Of a stretch of 64,000 nt of DNA, positions 9,926 through 17,726 are shown in pieces. A program made the position numbers and the translations under genes. A model generated the notes under the pieces. That model saw nothing but the letters and a program-made list of their open reading frames with translations. It was not told the DNA's origin and made no database searches. Source of the stretch: Methyloversatilis universalis FAM5 (GTDB taxonomy: Bacteria; Pseudomonadota; Gammaproteobacteria; Burkholderiales; Rhodocyclaceae); assembly GCF_000214035.2 (NCBI RefSeq), contig NZ_AFHG01000029.1, positions 62,001-126,000 on the forward strand. Direction: 5' to 3'. Each line of letters begins with the position of its first letter. The first letter of the stretch is position 1.

Positions 9926-11335
9926 TTACGAGCTGGAAAGGCTGGCCAGCTGTTTGGTGAGATAGGCGCTGGTCTGGTTCATCGAACTGATCATCGAGTC
10001 CAGCGCACTGAACTGCCGGCGGTAGCGCGCTTCGATCAGATCCATCCGCGTGTTCAGGCGCTCTTCCTGAACCTTCATCGCTTTCTTGGCATCGTCCATG
10101 CCCGCGAGACGGTTACCGATCAGGCCCTCGTCGTCGATGGCCGCGGCAATCATCGAATCGATTCTGGAAGCCAGTCCGGTGACGCCGGTGCTTCCGACGA
10201 ACAGCGCCTTGGCCTTGCCGTTGTCCAGCGCGGTGGCCAGCTTGTCCGAATCCACTTTCAGCGAACCGTCCTTCTGGACAGACACCCCGATGCTGGCAAG
10301 CGAAACGCCAGGCGCGATCTCACCGGTCACCACCGAAGCCAGCCGGCTGCGCAGGCTGAGTACCGTGCTTTCGCCGCTCAGTGCCGCGCCTTTGTCGGTG
10401 GTCGAGTTGTAGGCGGTCTGGTTCTTGATCGTCAGGATGGCGTCGTTATAGCTCTTGACCAATTTGTCGACCGCCGCCTTCGCGCCGCTCGAGTCGTTGC
10501 TGACGGTCAGCGTGGTCGGGCTTCCGACATTGGTGTTCTTGAGCGTCAGCGTCACCCCTTCGATCGTGCTGGTCAGCGTATTGGTGCTGGACACCACATC
10601 GATGCCGTTGACCTTGAGCAGTGCGTCGGTCGCCGTCACTTTCTCGCTCATGTTCGAGCTGCCGCCGGTGGAGGCGTCATAGGTCAGCCGGGACAGACCG
10701 GCCGCATCGGTATTGTCGCCGTCGCTGTCGTTGGCCGTGATGCGCACCGTGTTGGCGGTGCCACCCTCCTTGGAGGCAATCACCAGACGGGTGCCGGTGC
10801 CGTCGTTCAGCAGCGAGGCGGTCACGCCGGCGTTGGCCGCGTTGATCGCGTCGCGCACGTCGCCCAGCGAAGTGGCGGTATTCGGAATCGTCACGGTGAC
10901 CGGCGTCTTGTCCGGATTGACCGTGAATGCCCCGCCGCTGTAGCTGCCCAGTTCGATGGTCAGCGTGCCGCTGCCCACAGTGGCGCTGGAGCCGCCCGCG
11001 AACGCTGCAGACGCGGTGACCTGGGCACGCGCGAGACTGCTGACTTCGATCGAATAGTTCCCGGGCGTGGCGGTGGTCGAGGCGGCAACTGTTGCCACAT
11101 TGCCGTCGGCAATCGTTGCCTTCCTGGCGGCAAAAACGTCTGCCTTGCTCAGCCCCTCCGCGGCGGTCTGCAGCGTGGAGAAGGCGCTCTTGAGCATGCC
11201 GTAGCTGGAAATCTTGGCGTCGATCGCCGACTGCTTGGCAGCCAGCAGCGTCAGCGGACGCTTTTCCACCGTCATCAGCTGCGTGACGATGGTGTTGATA
11301 TCCAGGTTGGTACCGAATGCCAGCGACGATGCCAT
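9926..11335 (-). CDS. fliD: Flagellar filament cap protein FliD
   Basis: FliD (469 residues) forms the pentameric cap under which flagellin subunits polymerise. Its N-terminal domain (FGTNLDINTIVTQLMTVEKRPL, about residues 7-28) and C-terminal coiled coil (LNTRMDLIEARYRRQFSALDSMISSMNQTSAYLTKQL) are conserved. The middle is Ser/Thr/Ala-rich with the family stretch VSSLARAQVTAS and SIEVSSLA. The ATG is ten bases after flaG, with a GGAG binding site. It is an axial substrate that is exported without a signal peptide, and the sequence indeed lacks one. Confidence 0.95.
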   Translation of the reverse strand: MASSLAFGTNLDINTIVTQLMTVEKRPLTLLAAKQSAIDAKISSYGMLKSAFSTLQTAAEGLSKADVFAARKATIADGNVATVAASTTATPGNYSIEVSSLARAQVTASAAFAGGSSATVGSGTLTIELGSYSGGAFTVNPDKTPVTVTIPNTATSLGDVRDAINAANAGVTASLLNDGTGTRLVIASKEGGTANTVRITANDSDGDNTDAAGLSRLTYDASTGGSSNMSEKVTATDALLKVNGIDVVSSTNTLTSTIEGVTLTLKNTNVGSPTTLTVSNDSSGAKAAVDKLVKSYNDAILTIKNQTAYNSTTDKGAALSGESTVLSLRSRLASVVTGEIAPGVSLASIGVSVQKDGSLKVDSDKLATALDNGKAKALFVGSTGVTGLASRIDSMIAAAIDDEGLIGNRLAGMDDAKKAMKVQEERLNTRMDLIEARYRRQFSALDSMISSMNQTSAYLTKQLASLSSS

Positions 11336-11345
11336 GGCGGTCTCC

Positions 11346-11693
11346 TCAGGCCTTGCGTTCGATCAGGCCGCTCTGGCTCTTGCCAAGGGCTCGGGCGATC
11401 GCCACCAGTTCTTCCGAGGGAATCTGCCGCAGTACTTCCTTGGTGCTCGTGTCGATCAATTTCACGATGGTCTTTCCAGTGTCCTTGTCGATCGAGAATT
11501 GCAAATTCTGTGCCACCGGTTCGATCCGCTTGCGGATCTCATCGACGGTCTGTTCGATCTGTTCACTGGTCAGTGCCTGAGCCGCGGTGACGTCGCCCTG
11601 CGTGGACGAATCCCCCATGGACTTCACCCCGTTCGTCGCGGGGACGGACGGGGTGAATTGGGCCGGGGTCATCGAGATCGGCGTGATGGCCAT
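11346..11693 (-). CDS. flaG: FlaG family flagellar protein
   Basis: FlaG proteins (115 residues here) are small accessory proteins coded beside flagellin and thought to limit filament length. The N-terminus is Pro/Thr-rich and disordered. The C-terminal half has the conserved pattern LQFSIDKDTGKTIVKLIDTSTKEVLRQIPSEELVAIARAL, nearly diagnostic. It lies between fliC (65 bases upstream, across a stem-loop) and fliD (10 bases downstream), so it is probably expressed partly by read-through from fliC. Confidence 0.92.
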   Translation of the reverse strand: MAITPISMTPAQFTPSVPATNGVKSMGDSSTQGDVTAAQALTSEQIEQTVDEIRKRIEPVAQNLQFSIDKDTGKTIVKLIDTSTKEVLRQIPSEELVAIARALGKSQSGLIERKA

Positions 11694-11713
11694 GATGGTC
11701 TCCCTTACATCAG

Positions 11714-11743
11714 GGGCGGAGTACGGTCACCCGTACCCCGCCC
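11714..11743 (-). terminator. Stem-loop between fliC and flaG (possible partial terminator)
   Basis: Thirteen-base arms (GGGCGGGGTACGG / CCGTACTCCGCCC on the minus strand) with one mismatch and a four-base loop, just after the fliC stop. No T run follows, so it may attenuate or protect the highly expressed fliC mRNA instead of ending all transcripts. Confidence 0.5.
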
Positions 11744-11758
11744 GGTTTTGCGGGCTGC

Positions 11759-12949
11759 TTAGCCGCGGAGCAGGCTCAGCACATTCTGCGGCAGCGAGTT
11801 GGCCTGCGCCAGCATCGCGGTACCGGCCTGCTGCAGGATCTGGGCGCGGGTCAGGTTCGCGGTTTCAGCCGCGAAGTCCGCGTCGGTGATCCGGCTCTTC
11901 GAAGCCGTGATGTTCTCGGCCTGAGTCTGCAGGTTGGCGACGGTGTAGTCGAGACGGTTCTGCTGAGCACCCAGGCCCGCACGCTGTTCAGACACATAGG
12001 TCAGGGCGTTCTCAACCGACGTCAGCAGCTTCTGCGAGTTCGCAGCCGTGGTCGCGCCGGCGAAAGCCGTCAGGTCGGTGTTCAGGGCGACCATGCGGGC
12101 GTCGGACGAGGTGGCACCGATACGGGTGTCGCCGAAGGTCAGCGTCAGGCGGTTGTCCGCTGCGTCGTCAGCGCCGACCTGGATTTCCGCGCCGGTGGCG
12201 GCGGTCGTGATGATCGTGCCGGCGTCCAGATCCGTTGCGATGTCTGCACCGGCCTTGCTGGCCGCGGCACTCACGTTCACCTTCACGCCCAGCTGGTTGA
12301 AGTTGAGTTCGTAAGAACCGCCGGCCGCCACGGTCACCGCCGTCAGATCGATTGCCTGCGAGTTCGTGCCATCGCTCAGGGTGAGCACGCCGGCAGCATT
12401 CGCGAAGGTGAAGGTCGTGCCAGCCGCTGCACCCGAGATGTCGACCTTGGTCACCGCGGCCTGTGCGGTGGTGGCCAGGTTCATACCGACCTGAACAGTC
12501 GAGGTCGTATCGAGCGCCTTGCCGAACGAACCGTTCAGCAGCTGCTGACCGTTGAACTTGGTGCGGGTCGAAATGTTGTTGATTTCGTCGCGCAGCTGGG
12601 TCATTTCATCGGAGATGAAGGAGCGCTCGGCATCGGCCAGCGTCGAGTTCGAACCCTGGGTCGCCAGTTCCTTCATGCGGATGAGCATGTCCTGGATCTG
12701 CGACATGCCGCCTTCAGCGGTCTGGATCATCGAGATGCCGTCGCTGGCGTTGCGGGCAGCCTGATTCAGGCCCTTGACTTGCGCGTTCATGCGCTGCGAG
12801 ATCGCCAGACCGGCGGCATCGTCACGTGCGCTGTTGATGCGCAGACCGGACGACAGACGCTGCAGCGAAGTGGCAAGCGAATTCTGCGAGGAATTGAGGT
12901 TGCGCTGAGCGGTGAGCGAGGCAACGTTGGTGTTGATGATTTGCGGCAT
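11759..12949 (-). CDS. fliC: Flagellin FliC
   Basis: Filament subunit of 396 residues. The conserved N-terminal D0/D1 region starts MPQIINTNVASLTAQRNLNS and continues with LSSGLRINSARDDAAGLAIS. The C-terminal D0/D1 region has QNRLDYTVANLQTQAENITASKSRI and ends NVLSLLRG. The variable middle (about 180-300) is Ala/Thr-rich. The start at 12949 has an AGGAG site eight bases before it; an in-frame upstream ATG would add a basic stretch unlike flagellins and is rejected. A sigma-28 promoter lies 79 bases upstream. Only one flagellin gene is present in the window. Confidence 0.97.
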   Translation of the reverse strand: MPQIINTNVASLTAQRNLNSSQNSLATSLQRLSSGLRINSARDDAAGLAISQRMNAQVKGLNQAARNASDGISMIQTAEGGMSQIQDMLIRMKELATQGSNSTLADAERSFISDEMTQLRDEINNISTRTKFNGQQLLNGSFGKALDTTSTVQVGMNLATTAQAAVTKVDISGAAAGTTFTFANAAGVLTLSDGTNSQAIDLTAVTVAAGGSYELNFNQLGVKVNVSAAASKAGADIATDLDAGTIITTAATGAEIQVGADDAADNRLTLTFGDTRIGATSSDARMVALNTDLTAFAGATTAANSQKLLTSVENALTYVSEQRAGLGAQQNRLDYTVANLQTQAENITASKSRITDADFAAETANLTRAQILQQAGTAMLAQANSLPQNVLSLLRG

Positions 12950-13027
12950 TTTCTTTCTCCTGTCACGAAGTGGTCTTGTTACGGCGGTGCCGGGTCTGTC
13001 CCGACGTGTGTGTCGCCGATGAGTCAA

Positions 13028-13054
13028 GTAACGGAGAGGTCGGACAAAACTTTA
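13028..13054 (-). promoter_or_regulatory. Sigma-28 (FliA) promoter of fliC
   Basis: TAAAGTTT-N11-TCCGTTAC on the minus strand: a perfect -35 and a good -10 (consensus GCCGATAA or GCCGTTAA), with correct spacing. The leader to the fliC ATG is about 75 bases. The 332-base gap between fliC and the cyclase gene otherwise holds only an isolated second TAAAGTTT, at 13147-13154. Confidence 0.88.
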
Positions 13055-13281
13055 GTCCTTTGTCCGGGTGAAAGCCTTTGTGCTCGCGGTTTTCAGGCAC
13101 ATGCTGCGGAAATGGCCCGCCGGTGCGGGTGTGCCGCAGCCGCCAGAAACTTTAGGGCGCTCATCGAGCGCACTTTCTGCTGCTAGGCAGGCGTGAAATT
13201 CGCCCTGAAACCCGCGCCTGGACTGGGCTTCAACTGTTACCAAATGTGAGAGCGGCCGCGTTGCCGCCCGGTACGGGCGGA

Positions 13282-15033
13282 TCAGGCGGAGACGGTGTCG
13301 GCCGATGCGACGACCACGCGATTCTTGCCGGTGGCCTTGGCCTGGTACATCGCGACGTCGGCGCGTTCGATGGCCGAGGACTGCTGTTCATCCTGCAGCA
13401 CCACGGTGACGCCGGCGCTGAACGTGATAAGCAGCTTGTCGTTATTGGCCAGGAAGAAGCGCTTGGTGAGTTCGCGCTGCAGACGCTGCAGCACGATCAC
13501 CGCGTCATCGATGGACGTTTCCGGCAGCAGGATGACGAACTCCTCACCGCCATAGCGCGAAAGCGTGTCATGCGGCCGCAGGCAGTCGCGCACGGTGGCG
13601 ACCAGATGCAGCAGCGCCTCGTCGCCGGTGTTGTGACCGTAGGTGTCGTTGAGCCGCTTGAAGTTGTCGATGTCGAGCACCGCCAGGCAGAGCTTGGTTC
13701 CGCGGCGCGATGCACGCGACACCTCCTTGGCGTACGACTCTTCCAGGCCCTTGCGGTTGAGCGCACCGGTGAGCGGGTCGTGCCGCATGCGTTCGCTGGT
13801 CTGTTCCAGCTCCAGCTGCAGGCGCTCGATCTCGGCCTCGGCTGCGCGCACCCTGTCGCGCATGGTGTCGACCTCGTTGCGCGAACGTTCGGTGGTCTGG
13901 CGCATCTCGTGGGTGGCCGAAATGACCTCGGCGATCACGCCCTGCAGCGCGCCGATGTCATCGGCTTCGGCGATGGTGCGTGCATAGCCTTCCATCTTGT
14001 TGCCGAAGCCCGAGGTCGCGTCGGTGAAGCTGCCGAGCTGTTCCACGAAACCGGCCAGCATCAGCTTGATCTGGTGCTTGGCGTCGTCGATGTTGCCGCG
14101 CAGCGACCCCTGCCGCTCGATCACCTCGCGCAGGCGGCGTTCCACCTCGTCGAGTTCGCGCGCACTGATCGGGTGGTCGCACAGATTGCGCAGCGCGTCG
14201 ATCTGCCCCCGCATCCAGCGGTCATCGATCACCAGATCGCTGATGTTCTTCAGCAGCAGATCGAGCAGTGACATCAGGCCGGCGCGGATTTCCGCCTGAT
14301 CGTCCACCACCCAGTTGAGGCGGTAGATCAGGTTGCGCAGCCGGGCAGCGAGGTCATCCACACCGCGCATGTCACGGACCTCGCGCAGCACGGTGCCCAG
14401 TTCGAGCGCTTCGTCACGCAGGTCCGGTGCGGCGATGAGCAGGCTGGACACCACGCCTTCGAGCGTGCGCGCGAACAGGTCGCGCAGTGCGGCGTCGCTG
14501 TTGTCGGTGGCTGCGGTCACGGCCTCAACGCCCGCCGGAGCCGGCGTCGGCCCCGCTTCATCGGCTGATTCCCACTTGTCAGCCAGGGCGCTCATCCGTG
14601 AATAGAGCGCGTCCAGTTCGCCATTGCTGGAATCGAGCACCTGCTGCAGGGCCTGATGCTTCTGCGCGAAGGACAGCGAGGCGTGGTTGCGTTCTAGCTG
14701 CTTGAACACGTCCTTCAGCAGGGCGGTCCATTTGCGCTGCGGCGCCGCCTGGGCGCGCAGCAGGCCAACCAGGGAGCCGCTGATGGCAGACCAGCTGCGG
14801 CTGCCGACCGCGCTTTCGAGCCGCTGCACGAATTCGATCTGTGCCTGGTTCAGCCGCGGCAGCGTCGAACACACCAGCTTGAGCGCGCGTTCCGGGAACA
14901 GTTCTTCCGCCTTGGTGCCGGCGATCTCGTGGTAGAGCGAGCGGTAGTTTTCCGGGGTCGGCTGCAACTGACGCATGGCCAGCCGTCGCAAGGCTTCGCG
15001 AGCGATATCGAGCGGCTGCATGGAATCAGTCAT
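13282..15033 (-). CDS. GGDEF diguanylate cyclase
   Basis: Soluble 583-residue protein expected to make cyclic di-GMP from two GTP. Residues 1-410 are mainly helical, without a recognised sensor fold or membrane segment, and end in a coiled coil (RVRAAEAEIERLQLELEQTSERM). The C-terminal GGDEF domain has DPLTGALNRKG, the active site RYGGEEF (near residue 497) and, five residues before it, an RPHD sequence fitting the inhibitory I-site, so product feedback is likely. It lacks an EAL domain. It sits upstream of fliC in the same direction, with a candidate sigma-28 promoter of its own. Confidence 0.9.
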   Translation of the reverse strand: MTDSMQPLDIAREALRRLAMRQLQPTPENYRSLYHEIAGTKAEELFPERALKLVCSTLPRLNQAQIEFVQRLESAVGSRSWSAISGSLVGLLRAQAAPQRKWTALLKDVFKQLERNHASLSFAQKHQALQQVLDSSNGELDALYSRMSALADKWESADEAGPTPAPAGVEAVTAATDNSDAALRDLFARTLEGVVSSLLIAAPDLRDEALELGTVLREVRDMRGVDDLAARLRNLIYRLNWVVDDQAEIRAGLMSLLDLLLKNISDLVIDDRWMRGQIDALRNLCDHPISARELDEVERRLREVIERQGSLRGNIDDAKHQIKLMLAGFVEQLGSFTDATSGFGNKMEGYARTIAEADDIGALQGVIAEVISATHEMRQTTERSRNEVDTMRDRVRAAEAEIERLQLELEQTSERMRHDPLTGALNRKGLEESYAKEVSRASRRGTKLCLAVLDIDNFKRLNDTYGHNTGDEALLHLVATVRDCLRPHDTLSRYGGEEFVILLPETSIDDAVIVLQRLQRELTKRFFLANNDKLLITFSAGVTVVLQDEQQSSAIERADVAMYQAKATGKNRVVVASADTVSA

Positions 15034-15068
15034 GGGAAGCAGAGTTTAACGGTCTGTAACGAAGGACA

Positions 15069-15095
15069 ACAACGGCAGCTGTCCTTCGGTCTTTA
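15069..15095 (-). promoter_or_regulatory. Candidate sigma-28 promoter of the diguanylate cyclase gene
   Basis: TAAAGACC-N11-GCCGTTGT on the minus strand. The TAAA core, the spacing and GCCGTT fit the flagellar sigma factor; three bases of the -35 and the last two of the -10 deviate. It lies 36 bases before the cyclase ATG and is overlapped by an inverted repeat (GAAGGAC / GTCCTTC, 15061-15087). Confidence 0.5.
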
Positions 15096-15147
15096 GGGGG
15101 GCAGCCCGTGAAAAGATGCACACCTCAAGGGCGCGCCCGGGTCGGCC

Positions 15148-15798
15148 TCAGTCGACCAGCCCGTGCTTGAGCCCGTAGTGGGTCAGTTCCGCATTGTTCT
15201 TCATGCGCATCTTTTCCAGCAGGCGCGCGCGATAGACGCTGACCGTCTTGACGCTCAGATTCAGTTCCTCGCCGATCTGGGTGAGCGTGCGACCGGAGGC
15301 GATCATGACCAGGGTCTGGTATTCGCGGTCGGACAGCTTTTCGTGCGGCGGCCGCTCGCTGTCGTCGGTGATCGCGTTGGCCAGTTCCATCGCCAGCGAG
15401 GGCGATACGTACTTTTTGCCGCTGGCGACCTGACGGATGGCATTCACCAGCTGATCGGGCGCGCTCTGCTTGGTCAGGTAACCGGCGGCACCGGCTTTCA
15501 GGGCGCGGATCGCGTACTGCTCTTCCGGATGCATGGACAGCACCAGCACGGGCAGCTTCGGATATTCCTTGCGCACCAGCTTCAGTGTGTCGATGCCGTT
15601 GCGGTCCGGCATCGACACGTCCATCAGCACCAGATCGAAACTCGCGTTGCCATTGCCGTCGCGCAGCTTGTGCATCGCCTCGACGCCGTTCTCGGCTTCC
15701 CCGGTCACCACCAGATCGGGGCTGTCGGACAGGATCTGCCGCAGCCCGGAACGCACGATGGCGTGGTCGTCTGCGATCAGGATACGGATGCTGCTCAT
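15148..15798 (-). CDS. NarL/FixJ-family response regulator
   Basis: Two-domain regulator of 216 residues. The receiver has D10/D11 acidic residues and phospho-acceptor D60 (DLVLMDVSMPDRNG). The LuxR-type helix-turn-helix (about residues 148-205) has LSDREYQTLVMIASGRTLTQIGEELNLSVKTVSVYRARLLEKM. Its ATG overlaps the stop of the upstream kinase (ATGA), so the two form a coupled pair. The target genes are not evident. Phosphorylated family members usually dimerise and bind short inverted repeats. Confidence 0.92.
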   Translation of the reverse strand: MSSIRILIADDHAIVRSGLRQILSDSPDLVVTGEAENGVEAMHKLRDGNGNASFDLVLMDVSMPDRNGIDTLKLVRKEYPKLPVLVLSMHPEEQYAIRALKAGAAGYLTKQSAPDQLVNAIRQVASGKKYVSPSLAMELANAITDDSERPPHEKLSDREYQTLVMIASGRTLTQIGEELNLSVKTVSVYRARLLEKMRMKNNAELTHYGLKHGLVD

Positions 15799-17315
15799 CG
15801 TGCGAACTCCAGTACGGTGCGGCGACAGGCCGGAACCCGAAGCAGCAGCCGGGTGCCACCGCCTTCGCGGCGGCTGGCCTCGAAGCGGCCGTTCAGGTGG
15901 GCGACCCGCTCGCGGATACCGCGCAGGCCGAATGATTTGGGCTTGTTCAGATCAGCCGCCGACAGGCCGCGGCCATCGTCCGCGATCTCGAGCACGATGT
16001 CGTCGTCTTCCTGGGTCATGCGCACCTCGACCTTGTGCGCCTGCGCGTGCTTGGACACATTGGTCAGCGCTTCCTGGAACACGCGGAACAGCGCGATCGC
16101 GGTTTCCTCGTCCGGCTCGATGTCGTGGTCCACGCACAGCAGTTCGCACTGCAGGCCGGTACGGGCGGCAAAGTCCTCGGCGTGGCTTTCCACTGCCGGC
16201 GCCAGTCCGAACTCCTTCAGGATGCCCGGGCGCAGTTCGCGTGCGATGCGGCCCACCGTGCTGATCGCGTCATCCACCAGCTTGCCCATGCTGTCCGAAC
16301 GCTTGCGGATGGCCTCCGGGTCGGCGGTGGTCTTGCTCGCCAGCAGCGACACCTCGAACTTCAGCGCCACCAGCAGGCCGCCCAGTTCGTCGTGAATGTC
16401 CCGCGCGATGCGCTCGCGCTCCTCTTCCTTCGCCATCTGCAGATGGGACGACAGCTCGGCCAGCTGTCCGCGCGACTGGCGCAGTTCGCGCTCGGTCAGC
16501 TTGCTCTGCGTGATATTGGAAACGATGCCTTCCCAGATCGGCACGCCGGAGGCGAGCAGGCGCGGCGAGGAACGCAGGTTCACCCACTTCACGTCGCCGT
16601 CCGGCAGCCGGATGCGGCCTTCCCAGTTCACCGTCGATTGCGTCTGGGCTGACAGCTTCATCGAGCGGTTCAGCTCAGGCATGTCCTCCGGCAGCACCAT
16701 TTCAAGGAAGCGGCTGGGCTGCGCGATCAGGTCGGTGGGCTTGAGACCGAGCAGCGCCAGACAGCCGTCGCTGACGAACAGGAAGCGCCAGCCGCTGTCG
16801 TCGTGACGCAGCAGCTGGAACACCATGCCCGGAATGTTGGCGGCCAGCGCACGGAAGCGTGCCTCGCTGTCGCGGACCGCATCGAGCGCGCTGTGCCTTT
16901 CGGCCCGGTTGCGCGCCTCGCGCATTTCACGCTCGACCGCCGGCACCAGACGGTCCAGATTGCCCTTGCTCAGGTAGTCGTGCGCGCCGGCGCGCATCGC
17001 GGACACCGCGATGTCCTCCTCGATCACGCCGGACACGATGATGAAGGGCAGGTCCAGCCCCAGCGCCTGCAGGATGCCCAGCGCGGCCATGGCCGAGAAG
17101 GACGGCATGTTGTGGTCGGACAGCACCACGTCCCAGGTGCGTGCGGCGAGCGCTTCGCGCAGGCCGGCCTCGTCCTCGACGCGGGTCGAGCGCACCGCAT
17201 AGCCGGCCTGGCGGAAGCGGTGCAGCAGCAGCAGCGCGTCATCCTCCGAATCTTCGATCAGGAGGACATTGAGCGTGCGCTGAGCCGTCGGGTTGGGCGT
17301 GGTCGGATCGGGCAT
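15795..17315 (-). CDS. Soluble hybrid sensor kinase, REC-PAS-HisKA_3-HATPase
   Basis: A 506-residue kinase without membrane segments. It has an N-terminal receiver (VLLIEDSEDD; phospho-acceptor D67 in VVLSDHNMP), a PAS domain (about residues 150-270, with the PAC-like VNLRSSPRLLASG), a HisKA_3 dimerisation helix with phospho-accepting His in IARDIHDELGGLL (near 305), and a HATPase with NVSKHAQA and DDGRGLS. The leading receiver suggests that another kinase feeds signal into it. It is coupled to the NarL-type regulator downstream and is of the DevS/NarX-like catalytic class. The signal sensed by the PAS domain cannot be read from sequence. Confidence 0.9.
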   Translation of the reverse strand: MPDPTTPNPTAQRTLNVLLIEDSEDDALLLLHRFRQAGYAVRSTRVEDEAGLREALAARTWDVVLSDHNMPSFSAMAALGILQALGLDLPFIIVSGVIEEDIAVSAMRAGAHDYLSKGNLDRLVPAVEREMREARNRAERHSALDAVRDSEARFRALAANIPGMVFQLLRHDDSGWRFLFVSDGCLALLGLKPTDLIAQPSRFLEMVLPEDMPELNRSMKLSAQTQSTVNWEGRIRLPDGDVKWVNLRSSPRLLASGVPIWEGIVSNITQSKLTERELRQSRGQLAELSSHLQMAKEEERERIARDIHDELGGLLVALKFEVSLLASKTTADPEAIRKRSDSMGKLVDDAISTVGRIARELRPGILKEFGLAPAVESHAEDFAARTGLQCELLCVDHDIEPDEETAIALFRVFQEALTNVSKHAQAHKVEVRMTQEDDDIVLEIADDGRGLSAADLNKPKSFGLRGIRERVAHLNGRFEASRREGGGTRLLLRVPACRRTVLEFAR

Positions 17316-17433
17316 CGGCTGGGCCTCCGTCCGCAGCGACCTTGATCGCCGCGCTGACGCGCGAAGGCATTGTTATGTATGGTCGTGAGTTTAATCCATG
17401 CAGATTGCGCTGCGGCAGGCGATGGACAGGCGA

Positions 17434-17439
17434 TATAAT
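17434..17439 (+). promoter_or_regulatory. -10 element of tRNA-Thr
   Basis: A perfect TATAAT ending 10 bases before the tRNA 5' end. No good -35 hexamer sits at 16-18 bases. A GC-rich stretch follows the -10, as in stringently controlled stable-RNA promoters. Confidence 0.6.
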
Positions 17440-17449
17440 CGCGGTCTTC

Positions 17450-17525
17450 GCCGCTTTAGCTCAGTTGGTAGAGCAACCGCCTTGTAAGCGGTAGGTCGTC
17501 AGTTCGAATCCGACAAGCGGCACCA
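17450..17525 (+). tRNA. tRNA-Thr (anticodon TGT), CCA encoded
   Basis: A 76-base cloverleaf: acceptor GCCGCTT/AAGCGGC, D arm GCTC/GAGC, anticodon stem ACCGC/GCGGT with loop CTTGTAA (anticodon TGT at 17483-17485), T loop TTCGAAT, discriminator A and genomic CCA. The T stem as written (GTCAG against CCGAC) has one A-C mismatch, at 17501/17511. No terminator with a T run follows. The 200 bases to the next gene hold no other gene I can support. Confidence 0.95.
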
Positions 17526-17683
17526 CCGAATGCCCCTTTGTCGTCCGCGTGGCGGCAGAACCCGCCGGACAGCGGAACAGCGTTCTTCGCATGTCGCGAG
17601 GCCGCGCCCCGGCAACATCTCCACGCTCGTATCCCCCGTATTCCCTTCGCCGGCGGCAGGTCGCTCCCGCCGCCGACAGCGTC

Positions 17684-17701
17684 TGACAGGAAAGTGACAG
17701 G
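17684..17701 (+). promoter_or_regulatory. Tandem TGACAGG box: predicted response-regulator site of the efflux operon
   Basis: TGACAGG occurs twice with an 11-base period (17684-17690 and 17695-17701), the layout bound by OmpR-family regulators. It covers the -35 zone of a possible -10 (TAGCCT, 17712-17717) just before the first efflux gene. The likely binder is the regulator encoded at 23339-24010. Confidence 0.6.
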
Positions 17702-17726
17702 CTCGCCGGCCTAGCCTGTGCGGACC

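Noticed and set aside
12950-13027. Upstream in-frame start of fliC
   Set aside because: It would add an Arg-rich extension unlike any flagellin; the AGGAG site belongs to the ATG at 12949.
13147-13154. Second TAAAGTTT (minus strand) exactly 100 bases upstream of the fliC -35
   Set aside because: The sequence at the -10 position (GGCACACC) does not fit sigma-28; probably chance or a relic.
17450-17726. tRNA-Thr as an integration site for the efflux operon
   Set aside because: No integrase nearby, and I saw no second copy of the tRNA 3' end downstream; the operon's base composition matches its neighbours.
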